From Methylobacterium sp. NEAU K (lineage in GTDB: Bacteria; Pseudomonadota; Alphaproteobacteria; Rhizobiales; Beijerinckiaceae): a stretch of DNA of 64,000 bases. Position 1 is the first letter of the stretch, and the number at the start of each line of letters is the position of its first letter. The DNA lies in contig NZ_JAUYZJ010000003.1 in assembly GCF_030700285.1 (NCBI RefSeq), positions 1 to 64,000 on the forward strand, read 5' to 3'. Both the position numbers and the translations under genes were made by a program. Positions 47,391-56,315 of the stretch are shown in pieces. The notes beneath the pieces were generated by a model that worked only from the letters and a program-made list of their open reading frames with translations, had not been told where the DNA came from and ran no database searches.

Positions 47391-48343
47391 GCCAGCGCCA
47401 TCAGGAAGCGGTCGATCAGTTCCAGGGCCCGCTCGCTCATCGGACTCGGGTAGCGGGCGAAGATGTGGCAGCCGCCGGGATAAACGGCGGTGTGACCGCC
47501 ATTGCCTGCCGCCGCCCAGCGCGCCGACATGTACAGCGTGTCATCGAGGAGCGGGTCCGCGGTGCCGATTGTGAACAGGGCCGGCGGCAAGCCCTTCAGC
47601 TCGGCGTAGATCGGCGACACGTCCGGCCGGCGCCGGTCGATCCCCTCGCGCACGTAGCCGTCGGCGAATTTGGTCAGGTCGAGGGTGTTCACCACGAGGC
47701 GCTCGTGCCCCCAGTTCCGCACCGAGGGGGTCAAGCCCAGATCGAAGAAGCCGGCATTGAGGTTGGCGCCGCGGAATGCCCGGGGATGGTTGTGCCGGTC
47801 GCGCAGCCGCAGCAGCACCATCACGGCGAGGTGCGCGCCCACCGATTCGCCGCCGATGGTGAGGGCGTGGACCCCGAATTCGGCCTTGCCGGGCCCCGCG
47901 AGCCACAGGGCCGCGGCCTCGCAGTCGAGCAGGGCGGCCGGATAGGGGTGTTCGGGGGCGAGCCGGTACTCCACCGACAGCGCGACGAAGCCGCAGGCAT
48001 CGGCGATGCGCTCCAGCCAGGGATCCTGCTCGTCGGCCGAGCCCCAGACCCAGCCGCCGCGATGGATGTGGAGATAGGCGCCGCGCAGTTTCGTCCCGGA
48101 CTTCGGGCGGATCACGCGGAGCCTGAGCGGGCCGCCGGGTCCCTCGATCGTCAGCCACTCGGCCCTGGCGCTGTGGGGCATCGCCGGCGCCGCCTTGGTG
48201 CCGGCGCGGCGCCGGGCGCGCACCTCGTCGATCGGCAGCGACCAGGGATCGGGCAGGGCGGCGTGCGCCGCGACGATCTCGGCATTGAGCCTGAGCGTCT
48301 CGGGATCGATCGTCGCCGGGTCGAAGAGGGCGTGGTCGATCAT
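47387..48343 (-). CDS. Alpha/beta hydrolase, hormone-sensitive-lipase type esterase
   Basis: A 318-residue carboxylesterase-like hydrolase. The oxyanion motif is YLHIHRGGWVWGS (HRGGW instead of the usual HGGG), the nucleophile elbow is TIGGESVGAHLA with the catalytic Ser, and the acid and base are in LFTIGTADPLLDDT and YPGGCHIFARYP. VEYRLAPEHPYPAAL is the family hallmark. No signal peptide is present. Its stop codon overlaps the CTG proposed as helicase start. Substrate unknown; short-chain acyl esters are the family norm. Confidence 0.9.
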   Translation of the reverse strand: MIDHALFDPATIDPETLRLNAEIVAAHAALPDPWSLPIDEVRARRRAGTKAAPAMPHSARAEWLTIEGPGGPLRLRVIRPKSGTKLRGAYLHIHRGGWVWGSADEQDPWLERIADACGFVALSVEYRLAPEHPYPAALLDCEAAALWLAGPGKAEFGVHALTIGGESVGAHLAVMVLLRLRDRHNHPRAFRGANLNAGFFDLGLTPSVRNWGHERLVVNTLDLTKFADGYVREGIDRRRPDVSPIYAELKGLPPALFTIGTADPLLDDTLYMSARWAAAGNGGHTAVYPGGCHIFARYPSPMSERALELIDRFLMALA

Positions 48344-48543
48344 CGTGCGTTTCGTCCCGTCGGCACTGTCTCTCGGCCAATCCCGACATCTTGGCGGGAG
48401 TGGTGTCGCTTGCCATCTCGGCTCGGTGGGTGAAACCCGCTAACGCCCGATCCGGACCCGGGTTTCGACGCGGTGTGGTGCGCCGGCCACGCTTCCGCCC
48501 GGTTCCTCGCCGATCCGGATGCCCCATGCTTAACGAGGACGCA

Positions 48544-48888
48544 ATGCTCGTCGATCACGACCGGCGCCGGCAGGGCGCCCCGCCGCCGGACAACGTCTCC
48601 GGGACGGACCCCTATCGGCCGCGACACTCGACCCTGCGCCGCTTCCTCGGCGGCTCGCCGGCCGGCGTGTTCCTGCGCCTGCTATTCCTGTCGGTTCTGG
48701 TCGGCGCCTTCATGTCGATGCTCGGCCTCACGCCCGGGCGGCTGTTCTGGCACCTGTACGATTCGGCCCGGGCGCTCCTGGAGGTCGGTCTCGCCTCACT
48801 GCACGATTTCGGCGGCTGGATCGTCGCGGGGGCGATCGTGGTCGTCCCCCTCTGGTTGATCTCGCGGCTCTTCGCCGTCTCCCGCTGA
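48544..48888 (+). CDS. DUF6460-like small membrane protein
   Basis: A 114-residue protein with two membrane helices: FLRLLFLSVLVGAFMSMLGLTPGRLFWHLYDSARALLEVGLASLHDFGGWIVAGAIVVVPLWLISRLF. The pattern (LGGSPAG-FLRLL-SVLVG-MS-LG at the first helix, VVVPLWL at the second) matches, from memory, the rhizobial DUF6460 family of unknown function. The start at 48544 has GAGGA close upstream; ATG 48526 is an alternative adding six residues. Divergent from the hydrolase gene. Confidence 0.72.
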   Translation: MLVDHDRRRQGAPPPDNVSGTDPYRPRHSTLRRFLGGSPAGVFLRLLFLSVLVGAFMSMLGLTPGRLFWHLYDSARALLEVGLASLHDFGGWIVAGAIVVVPLWLISRLFAVSR

Positions 48889-48962
48889 ACCGGGCGGCTG
48901 TGCGACCCCAATCGTCCGGCCGTGGTGGTTCACGAATCGTTCGGTGTCGCTAGGGTGGCGGC

Positions 48963-50327
48963 ATGACGCACACCGGCGCTACCCCGGTCCGCCCGACGCA
49001 CCGCAGCGTGCTGGCGCTGGCCCTGCCGATGACGCTGGCGAACGTCACCACACCGATGCTCGGCTTCGTCGGCGCGGCGGTGATCGGCCGGCTCGGCGAC
49101 GCCGCTCTGCTCGGGGCGGTCGCGCTGGGCGCGGTGATCTTCGACGCGATCTTCTGGTCCTTCGGCGCCCTGCGCATGGCCACCGCGGGGCTGACCGCGC
49201 AGGCGGTGGGGGCGCGGGACGATGCGGAGGTCGACCGGATCCTCGCCCGGGCGCTGGCAGCGGGTGCCCTGATCGGCCTCGCTCTCATCCTGCTGCAATG
49301 GCCGATCGCGAAGGCGGCCTTCGCGGTGAGTGGAGCGAGCGACGCGGTGATCGCCGGCCTCTCGACCTACTTCCACATCCGCATCTTCTCCGCCCCCTTC
49401 GCGCTGGCGAGCTACGGCGTGCTCGGCTCGGTCCTGGGGCGCGGGCGGTCGGATCTCGGCCTGCTGCTGCAGGTGGCGATCAACCTGATCAACGTCGGGC
49501 TGACTCTCACTCTTGTCCTTGGATTCGATGCGGGCCTGACGGGGGCGGCGCTCGCGACCCTATGCGCTGAGGCGGCCGGCCTTGGCATCGGGCTGATCGT
49601 GCTGGCGCGGCTCGGCTCGCGCCCGTTCCGGATGCCCCTGCGCGACCTGAGCGACGCCGCTGCGATGCGCCGGACGCTCAGCGTCAACGTCGACGTGATC
49701 CTGCGGACGCTGGCGCTGATCACGGGGATCGTCCTGTTCTCGGCGCTGGGCGCCCGCCAGGGCGATGTGGTGCTGGCGGCCAATTCCGTGCTGTGGAATC
49801 TGTTCCTGATCGGGGGCTTCTTCCTCGACGGCTTCGCCACGGCGGCCGAGACCCTGTGCGGACAGGCGGTAGGCGCCCGCGACGCGGTGGCGTTCCGCAC
49901 GGCCTCCTCCTTGAGCGTGCGCTGGTGCCTGGGCTTCGGGATCGGCGTCAGCTTGCTCTCGCTCGCGGGCGGACGAGGCTTCATCGACTTCGTCACCACG
50001 AGCGGGCCGGTGCGCGAGACCGCGCGGGCCTACCTGCTCCTCGCGGCGCTGGCGCCGCTCGCGGCCGCAGCGCCATTTGCCTATGACGGGATCTATATCG
50101 GCGCCACCTGGACGCGGGCGATGCGCAATCTGATGCTGTTCGCCCTCGCCGCCTACTGCGCGGTCCTTGGCCTCGTACAGGCCCTGGGGCTCGGCAATAC
50201 CGGCCTTTGGCTCGCCTTCGTAACTTTCCTGGGCGCCCGCGGTCTCGGACAGGGAATCGCCTATCCGGGGCTGGCGCGTCGGACATTCCGGCACCCCGTG
50301 CCGGCGCCCGCTCAGCCGGCGATATGA
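48963..50327 (+). CDS. MATE-family efflux transporter
   Basis: A 454-residue inner-membrane exporter with about twelve helices. Family features are the start HRSVLALALPMTLANVTTPMLGFVGAAVIGRLGD, the alternating [32 protein letters not shown] motif and the symmetric half ANSVLWNLFLIGGFFLDGFATAAETLCGQAVGARD. This resembles the DinF branch of MATE proteins, some of which are SOS-linked. Substrates would be cationic drugs or metabolites exchanged for Na+ or H+. ATG at 48963; the gene stands alone and is convergent with the glycine-zipper gene. Confidence 0.93.
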   Translation: MTHTGATPVRPTHRSVLALALPMTLANVTTPMLGFVGAAVIGRLGDAALLGAVALGAVIFDAIFWSFGALRMATAGLTAQAVGARDDAEVDRILARALAAGALIGLALILLQWPIAKAAFAVSGASDAVIAGLSTYFHIRIFSAPFALASYGVLGSVLGRGRSDLGLLLQVAINLINVGLTLTLVLGFDAGLTGAALATLCAEAAGLGIGLIVLARLGSRPFRMPLRDLSDAAAMRRTLSVNVDVILRTLALITGIVLFSALGARQGDVVLAANSVLWNLFLIGGFFLDGFATAAETLCGQAVGARDAVAFRTASSLSVRWCLGFGIGVSLLSLAGGRGFIDFVTTSGPVRETARAYLLLAALAPLAAAAPFAYDGIYIGATWTRAMRNLMLFALAAYCAVLGLVQALGLGNTGLWLAFVTFLGARGLGQGIAYPGLARRTFRHPVPAPAQPAI

Positions 50328-50341
50328 CGCGCCGGCATGGC

Positions 50342-50671
50342 TTATCGCGGATCCTTCCAGGTCGTCGGCGCCGCGGTCCGGGCGACAGTTGTTCCGGTCG
50401 TCCGCGGCAGCACGGCCTCCGCCCGCCGCTGTGGCGCCCGGTGGACGCTGCCGTAGCGCCGGACCCGCCGGACGTGGCGGTGTCCGCGCTCAGCCGAGTT
50501 GCCGACGAGCCCGCCGACCACGGCGCCTGCCACGGCCCCGATCGGTCCGCCCACCAGCGCGCCGGCCACGGCACCGGAGCCGACACCCAGTGTCGTCCGG
50601 CTCTGCGCCTGGGCCGCCTCGGGCACGGCGAGCGCGCCGGTCAGGGCGAGGACGGCCAACAGTTTGCGCAT
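50342..50671 (-). CDS. Exported glycine-zipper protein
   Basis: A 109-residue protein with a signal peptide (MRKLLAVLALTGALAVPEAAQA) and a glycine-zipper segment TLGVGSGAVAGALVGGPIGAVAGAVVGGLVGNSAERG near residues 27-63, which may insert in the outer or inner membrane. An Arg/His-rich tail follows (HRHVRRVRRYGSVHR). Such proteins are frequent in Methylobacterium and have no defined role. It is convergent with the MATE gene, 14 bases away. Confidence 0.75.
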   Translation of the reverse strand: MRKLLAVLALTGALAVPEAAQAQSRTTLGVGSGAVAGALVGGPIGAVAGAVVGGLVGNSAERGHRHVRRVRRYGSVHRAPQRRAEAVLPRTTGTTVARTAAPTTWKDPR

Positions 50672-50887
50672 GATGTCAAATCCTACGATCCAAGGACTGG
50701 ATTCGGTTCGCCTTTAGCCGTGCGAACATGACCAAAGCGCGGCTGGATACCGCTCGGTCGCCGACGGTATCAAATTCCGCGCGGACTCACCGATCCCGTC
50801 ATCGGGGACATGGCGTACGCGCATGCGTGCTTTAGGGTGCACCGCAACGACGGCAGGCCGCGCTGCGGCCGCAGGAGGGAGAAGCCC

Positions 50888-51781
50888 ATGGCCACGACGA
50901 CAGACCTGCGCCTGCGCCGGAGCGTGCTCTACATGCCCGGCTCGAATCAGCGGGCGCTCGACAAGGCCAAGACTCTGCCGGTGGACAGCATCATCCTGGA
51001 TCTCGAGGATGCTGTCGGGCCTGAAGAGAAGGAGATCGCCCGCAAGCAGGTCTGTGCCGCGGTCAAGAGCGGTGAATACGGCAGCCGAGAGCTGGTGATC
51101 CGCGTCAACGCCCCCCAGACCCCCTGGGGCGAGGCCGATCTCCACGCGGCGATCGAGGCCAAGCCGGACGCGATCCTGATGCCGAAGGTGTCGTCCTCGG
51201 CCGTGCTGGAGAGCATCGCCGACCGCCTCGAATCCCTCGACGCCCCCGAAGGAATTGCCGTCTGGGCGATGATCGAGACCCCGGCTTCGATTCTCAACAT
51301 CCAGGAGATCGCCCGGGCCAAGCGCGATCCGCGCAAGCGGCTCACCTGCTTGGTGCTGGGGACCAACGATCTCGCCAAGGACACCTGGGCCAAGATCGTG
51401 CCGGGCCGCGTGCCGATGCTGCCCTGGATGATGATGGCCCTGGCCGCCGCCCGCGCCGAGGGCCTCGCGATCCTCGACGGCGTCTACAACGACATCGCCG
51501 ACACAGAGGGTTGCCGCGCGGAGTGCCGGCAGGCACGCGACCTCGGCTTCGACGGCAAGACATTGATCCACCCGACGCAGCTGGAACCGGCCAATTCCTC
51601 CTTCGCGCCCACAGAAGAGGAGGTCCGCCGCGCCAAGCTGGTGATCGAGGCGTTCGAGCGTCCGGAATATGCCAAGCGCGGCGCGATCAAGCTCGAGGGC
51701 CGGCTCTACGAGCGGCAGCATCTCGGGGTGAACCGCCGCGCCGTGACCTGGGCCGAGGCGATCAAGGCGAAGGGTTTCTGA
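50888..51781 (+). CDS. HpcH/HpaI-CitE family CoA-ester lyase
   Basis: A 297-residue CitE-like TIM-barrel enzyme that cleaves or hydrolyses a malyl-, methylmalyl- or citramalyl-CoA type substrate. Visible are LRRSVLYMPGSNQRALDKAKTLPVDSIILDLEDAVGPEEKEIAR (Glu/Asp metal site), ELVIRVNAPQTPWGEADL, ILMPKVSSSAVLE, AMIETPASILNIQEIA and GFDGKTLIHPTQLEPAN. It differs from the serine-cycle MclA pattern, so it is more probably a malyl-CoA thioesterase (Mcl2-like) or citramalyl-CoA lyase of the ethylmalonyl-CoA/glyoxylate part of C1 assimilation. AGGAGGGAG precedes the ATG. Confidence 0.87.
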   Translation: MATTTDLRLRRSVLYMPGSNQRALDKAKTLPVDSIILDLEDAVGPEEKEIARKQVCAAVKSGEYGSRELVIRVNAPQTPWGEADLHAAIEAKPDAILMPKVSSSAVLESIADRLESLDAPEGIAVWAMIETPASILNIQEIARAKRDPRKRLTCLVLGTNDLAKDTWAKIVPGRVPMLPWMMMALAAARAEGLAILDGVYNDIADTEGCRAECRQARDLGFDGKTLIHPTQLEPANSSFAPTEEEVRRAKLVIEAFERPEYAKRGAIKLEGRLYERQHLGVNRRAVTWAEAIKAKGF

Positions 51782-51796
51782 AGGCAGCCTCGCGGC

Positions 51797-52072
51797 CTAC
51801 GTCGCCGGAGCCACCGCAGTATAGCGCATCCGCTGCGTACGCGGGTCGCGGGCGGTCACGGCGACGTGGCCTGCCTCCTCCAGGCCGGCGAGCGCGCGGA
51901 GCACGAGGGCGTGCTCCAGCCCGAAGGTGCGTGCGAAGCCGCGGCTGTCGCCGGGCAGGCCCAGATCGAGGGCCGCCAGAAGCCCCGCCTCCAGCGGGAA
52001 CAACCCGGGATGTGCGGCAGCCGTTCGGTCGAGGGCGGCGACAAATGCCGCCTCGTCTAACGCGCGGCCCAT
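51797..52072 (-). CDS. fdh4B: Small partner protein of the FdhF/YdeP oxidoreductase (Fdh4B-like)
   Basis: A 91-residue soluble protein: MGRALDEAAFVAALDRTAAAHPGLFPLEAGLLAALDLGLPGDSRGFARTFGLEHALVLRALAGLEEAGHVAV. The middle looks like a short winged-helix (GFARTFGLEHALVLRALAGLE). It lies 55 bases downstream of the molybdopterin oxidoreductase gene on the same strand. Location and size match the small second gene of the fourth formate dehydrogenase of M. extorquens (fdh4AB); the identification is by context, not sequence motif. Confidence 0.6.
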   Translation of the reverse strand: MGRALDEAAFVAALDRTAAAHPGLFPLEAGLLAALDLGLPGDSRGFARTFGLEHALVLRALAGLEEAGHVAVTARDPRTQRMRYTAVAPAT

Positions 52073-52127
52073 GACATCTGGACCGCGCGCCCCGCTCGCG
52101 CGCCGATCTCGCGGTGAACAGTGCCGC

Positions 52128-54425
52128 TCACGCCGCCTCGCGCGCCTTCAGGGTCACGAGCACCGACTTGGAGGTCGGTGTGTCGCTCTTGTCACCGAAG
52201 GTTGAAAGCGGCACGAGCACGTTCAGCTCCGGGTAGTATCCGGCCAGCGCGCCCCGCGGCATGTCGAACGGCACGAGCCGGAAATCCTCGGCTCGCCGGG
52301 TGACGCCGTCCGCATGGAGCCCGACGATGTCCACGCGCTCGCCGATCAGGTCGCGGATCTCCGCCAGATCGTCCGGATGGGCGAACAATACGCGGCGCTC
52401 GCCGTAGACGCCGCGGTATCGGTCGTCCAGGCCGTAGATCGTGGTGTTGTACTGGTCGTGGCTGCGGAAGGTCTGGAGCACGAACGTGTCGCGCGCCTTA
52501 CCGGCCGCTTGGTGCTCGGTCTCGACCGGCAGGGCGGCGTCCGAGAAGTTCGCCCGGCCGGTGGCGGTCTCGAACACCCGCTCGGCGGCGAGGTTGCGCA
52601 GCATGAAGCCGCGCGGCTTGCGCACCCGGGTGTTGTAGCCGGAGAAACCCGGCACCGTGGCGGCAATGGCTTCACGGATCCGGTCGTAATCCGCGGCGAA
52701 TCCGGCCCAGTCGATGGCGGACGAGCCTAACGTCGCCTGCGCCATGCCGGCGATGATCGCGATCTCGGAGCGCAATTCCTTCGAGGCCGGCTTGTTGATG
52801 CCGCCCGAGCCGTGGACCATGCTCATCGAATCCTCGACGGTCACGATCTGGGTCTTGCCTGCCGCGTTCCGGTCGATCTCGGTGCGGCCGAGGCAGGGCA
52901 GCAGGTAGCCGACCGCACCGGGCACCAGATGCGCGTGGTTGAGCTTCGTGGCGATGTGCACGGTGAGCCGGCAGGAGGCCAGCGCCTGCGCCACCACTGG
53001 CGTGTCCGGCGTCGCGCGCAGGAAGTTGCCGCCGAGCCCGATGAAGGCCTTCGACGTGCCATCCCGCATCGCCCGGATCGCCGCCAGGACGTTGTGGCCG
53101 TGCCGGCGGGGCATGGCGACGCCGAAATGCTGCTCCAGAACGTCCAGGAAGGACGCCGACGGGCGCTCGTTGATGCCGACCGTGCGATCGCCCTGGACGT
53201 TAGAATGGCCGCGCACCGGGCACAGGCCGGCCCCGGGCCGTCCGATATGGCCGCGCAGAAACAGGAGATTGGCGATCTCCCGGATGGTCGCCACGGAATG
53301 CCGGTGCTGGGTCACGCCCATCGCCCAGGTGGCGATGACACGCTGCGCCCCGAGATAGACATCGGCCATCGCGGAGATCTCGTCGAAGGTGAGACCCGAC
53401 TGGTCGAGGATCGCCTCCCAGGCGGTCGCCTCGACCGCCGCCCGGTAGGCGTCGAGCCCTGCAGTGTGATGCTCCAGGAAGGCCTGGTCGAGGAGCGACG
53501 GCTGCCCCGCCGCGACGGCCTCGGCATCCCGCGCGAAGACGATCTTGGCGATACCCCGGAAAGCGGCCATGTCGCCGCCGGCCCGCGGCTGGAGATAGTG
53601 GCTGGCGATCGGGCGGCTGGCGCCACGCAGCATCTCAACGGTGTTCTGCGGGTCGGCGAAGCGCTCCAGACCGCGCTCGCGAACCGGGTTCAGCACCACG
53701 ACCTGCGCACCGCGCTCGGCCGCCCGGCGCAGGTCGCCGAGCATCCGCGGATGGTTGGTGCCGGGATTCTGGCCGATGCAGAAGATCGCGTCCGCCTTCT
53801 CGAAATCCTCCAGCAGGACTGTGCCCTTGCCGATGCCGATGGCGTCGATGAGGGCGACGCCACTCGCCTCGTGGCACATGTTCGAGCAGTCGGGGAAGTT
53901 GTTGGTCCCGTAGGCCCGGGCGAACAGCTGGTAGAGGTAAGCGGCCTCATTGGAGGCGCGGCCCGAGGTGTAGAACTCGGCCTCGTCCGGGTGGTCGAGG
54001 CCGCGAAGCGTCGCGCCGATCTCCGCGAAGGCCTCGTCCCAGCTCACCGGCAGGTAGCGGTCGCTCGCTGCGTCGTAGCGCATCGGGTGAGTGAGGCGGC
54101 CCTCGCCCTCGAGGGCATAGTCGCTCCAGGTCCGGAGCTCGGTCAGCGTATGGCGTGCGAAGAAGGACGGCGGCGTGCGCTTGTCGGTGGCCTCCCAGGA
54201 GACCGCTTTCACGCCGTTCTCGCAGAACTCGAACGACGACCCGTGCTCCGGGTCGCCCCAGGCGCATCCGGGGCAATCGAACCCATCGGGCTGGTTCGCC
54301 TTCAGCAGGGCACGCGCGCCCGTCAGCGGCGCACGGCTGCCGAGCAGGTGCTTGCCGCAACTCTTCAGAGCACCCCAGCCGCCGGCAGCGGATGAGCGCT
54401 TGGAAGCCCCGTCAGGCTGGGCCAT
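52128..54425 (-). CDS. fdh4A: FdhF/YdeP-family molybdopterin oxidoreductase, Fdh4A-like formate dehydrogenase
   Basis: A 765-residue cytoplasmic molybdopterin oxidoreductase without signal peptide. Near the N-terminus GFDCPGCAWGDP carries Cys51 and Cys54, few enough that a full four-Cys cluster motif is not obvious. Family signatures follow: SGRASNEAAYLYQLFARAYGTNNFPDCSNMCHEASG with Cys184 at the position of the molybdenum ligand, IFCIGQNPGTNHPRML, and the C-terminal molydopterin-binding FVLQTFRSHDQYNTTIYGLDDRYRGVYGERRVLFAHPDDL. In M. extorquens the equivalent fdh4A is essential for formate oxidation when other dehydrogenases fail. It would oxidise formate made by FhcABCD. Confidence 0.88.
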   Translation of the reverse strand: MAQPDGASKRSSAAGGWGALKSCGKHLLGSRAPLTGARALLKANQPDGFDCPGCAWGDPEHGSSFEFCENGVKAVSWEATDKRTPPSFFARHTLTELRTWSDYALEGEGRLTHPMRYDAASDRYLPVSWDEAFAEIGATLRGLDHPDEAEFYTSGRASNEAAYLYQLFARAYGTNNFPDCSNMCHEASGVALIDAIGIGKGTVLLEDFEKADAIFCIGQNPGTNHPRMLGDLRRAAERGAQVVVLNPVRERGLERFADPQNTVEMLRGASRPIASHYLQPRAGGDMAAFRGIAKIVFARDAEAVAAGQPSLLDQAFLEHHTAGLDAYRAAVEATAWEAILDQSGLTFDEISAMADVYLGAQRVIATWAMGVTQHRHSVATIREIANLLFLRGHIGRPGAGLCPVRGHSNVQGDRTVGINERPSASFLDVLEQHFGVAMPRRHGHNVLAAIRAMRDGTSKAFIGLGGNFLRATPDTPVVAQALASCRLTVHIATKLNHAHLVPGAVGYLLPCLGRTEIDRNAAGKTQIVTVEDSMSMVHGSGGINKPASKELRSEIAIIAGMAQATLGSSAIDWAGFAADYDRIREAIAATVPGFSGYNTRVRKPRGFMLRNLAAERVFETATGRANFSDAALPVETEHQAAGKARDTFVLQTFRSHDQYNTTIYGLDDRYRGVYGERRVLFAHPDDLAEIRDLIGERVDIVGLHADGVTRRAEDFRLVPFDMPRGALAGYYPELNVLVPLSTFGDKSDTPTSKSVLVTLKAREAA

Positions 54426-54583
54426 GAACGATCCTGGATGTGCCGATACGAGCGATCTCGCACTCGCGAGATAAGCGGCCCAGCCCAGACGTCACAATGG
54501 CGTGCGCGCGCAGGCCCCTCATGCGCGGGACACAGGCTAAGTCCTGGCTGTGCAAAGCCTTTCTAAACTAGCCTGCCGAACAC

Positions 54584-55660
54584 TTAATCGGCGCGGGCGA
54601 GATCTGCCGCGTTACGGCCGACGATTTGCTGGAGACTGGTCAGCCCGGCCGTAGCCATCCGCGCCAACAGTCCCGCCTTGATCTGCCCCACCAAGCCCGG
54701 CCCGTCATAAACGAGAGCGGAGTAGAGCTGGACCAAGCTTGCACCGGCCAGGATCTTGATCCAGGCGGCCTCGGCAGAGTCGACGCCGCCGACACCCACC
54801 AGAGGCAGCCTGTCCCCGACCCTCAGGCGGGTCTGGGCCAGCATCCGGGTCGCCGGCCCGAAGAGTGGCCGCCCGGAAAGGCCGCCGGTCTCCCGGGCGA
54901 GCCCCGTCTCGACGAGGCTCGCGGGCCGCCCCACGGTGGTGTTCGAGACGACCAGCGCCTGGACACCGCGCTTCAGCGCCGTGGCGCAGACCGCGTCGAG
55001 GGCGTCCAGCGCCATGTCGGGAGCGATCTTCAGGAGGATCGCCGCAGAGGCGCCGGCCGCGTCCCGGGCCGCCACGGTCCGGGCGAGCAGCTCGTCCAGG
55101 AATGCCTCACCCTGGAGGTCTCGCAGGCCTGGCGTGTTGGGGGAGGAGACGTTGACCGTGACGAAGTCGACCAGCGGGGCGAGCGCGGCAGTGCAGGCCG
55201 CATAGTCCGCGAGGCGGTCGGCCGATTCCTTGTTGGCGCCGATGTTGACGCCGACGATCCCAGGCCGGCCGGCGCGCGCGCGGAGCCGTCCCGCCACCAC
55301 CGCGAGCCCCTCGCTGTTGAGGCCGAAGCGGTTGATCACCGCTCGGTCGGCTGCGAGGCGGAAGACCCGCGGCCTCGGGTTTCCGGGCTGCGGTCGCGGC
55401 ACCACGCCGCCGACCTCCACGAAGCCGAAGCCGAGGCGGAGCAGCGCGTCGGGGACCCTGGCGCCCTTGTCGAAGCCGGCAGCCAGGCCGACCGGATTGG
55501 GGAAGTGTCGCCCGAACAGATCGACGGCGAGGCGCGGATCATCGGCCGGCGCCCGCCCACCCGGCATGAGGGCGAGGGCACGCAGCGTCAGGTCGTGCGC
55601 GCGCTCGGCGTCGAGCCGGTGCAGGAGCGGGCGGACCAGCGGGAAGGCGGACCCGATCAC
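54584..55660 (-). CDS. pyrD: Dihydroorotate dehydrogenase (quinone), class 2
   Basis: It oxidises dihydroorotate to orotate at the membrane, reducing quinone, in pyrimidine synthesis. The 358-residue FMN TIM barrel has [108 protein letters not shown] with the catalytic Ser, and [38 protein letters not shown]. The N-terminal helix ([24 protein letters not shown]) anchors it. It is coupled by ATGA to the upstream DUF952 gene. Confidence 0.97.
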   Translation of the reverse strand: MIGSAFPLVRPLLHRLDAERAHDLTLRALALMPGGRAPADDPRLAVDLFGRHFPNPVGLAAGFDKGARVPDALLRLGFGFVEVGGVVPRPQPGNPRPRVFRLAADRAVINRFGLNSEGLAVVAGRLRARAGRPGIVGVNIGANKESADRLADYAACTAALAPLVDFVTVNVSSPNTPGLRDLQGEAFLDELLARTVAARDAAGASAAILLKIAPDMALDALDAVCATALKRGVQALVVSNTTVGRPASLVETGLARETGGLSGRPLFGPATRMLAQTRLRVGDRLPLVGVGGVDSAEAAWIKILAGASLVQLYSALVYDGPGLVGQIKAGLLARMATAGLTSLQQIVGRNAADLARAD

Positions 55661-56007
55661 GCCGGACGCATCCCGGTCGGGAAGACGTGGCGCCCATCCT
55701 TGCCCAGGGGCAATTCGTCCACCGAGACCACCGACGCGAGCGGAAGCTCCCCGTAAAGGTGGGGGAACAGGTCGCCACCGCGGGAAGGTTCGTAGCGCAA
55801 GCCCGGCCCGAGACGATCGGCTTCGACGGCGACGAGCAGCAGGTCAGGCTGACCGGAGAAGTGGCGGGCGGCCGTCTCGGCGGCCTGTGCGGCCGTCGAG
55901 AAGTGGATGAAGCCGTCCGCACGGTCGACCGGCGCACCCGCGAACCGGCCCGCTTCCTCGGCCTCGCGCCACAGGCTGCGCGGACAGATCTTGTAGATGA
56001 GCGGCAT
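55657..56007 (-). CDS. DUF952 family protein
   Basis: A 116-residue protein: [93 protein letters not shown]. The DGFIHFST and FPHLYG motifs define the DUF952 family (resembling ADP-ribosyltransferase-fold/RNA 2'-phosphotransferase-like proteins), with no proven role. ATG at 56007 with GGAGAGG upstream is chosen over a longer in-frame start. Its end overlaps pyrD by four bases. Confidence 0.88.
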   Translation of the reverse strand: MPLIYKICPRSLWREAEEAGRFAGAPVDRADGFIHFSTAAQAAETAARHFSGQPDLLLVAVEADRLGPGLRYEPSRGGDLFPHLYGELPLASVVSVDELPLGKDGRHVFPTGMRPA

Positions 56008-56315
56008 CGAACCTCTCCGGGGATCGGCGCGTCGATAGAGGCGGGGCGGGTCGGCGGCAACACCCGGAAACCCGTTCGATTCGATGAGCGATTGCATTCT
56101 GTAGGTTGTAGTTCTACTTTCCTACGATTAGGCCGAGCGTCACAGAGCTGCGTCCGAAACGGGAGACCCGCTCGGGGTCGTGAACGGTCTAGTGTTCCCG
56201 CGGGTCCCCAGCGGATGCGGTCCGCATTCCTGGGGGAGAATGCCTCCGAGGCAGCCGGATGCCGGCTGGCGAGACGGGGGTTCTGGCCCGCTCAGGTTGA
56301 GCCCCCGAGCCCGAT
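56008..56315. promoter_or_regulatory. Divergent spacer with nested palindrome (candidate repressor operator)
   Basis: These 308 bases between the DUF952 and S24 genes have no open gene. At 56101-56125 the sequence GTAGG-TT-GTAG-TT-CTAC-TTT-CCTAC forms a nested inverted repeat (outer GTAGG/CCTAC, inner GTAG/CTAC). This is a plausible binding site for the neighbouring S24-type regulator. No SOS box of the alphaproteobacterial type (GTTC-N7-GTTC) was seen. Confidence 0.5.
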
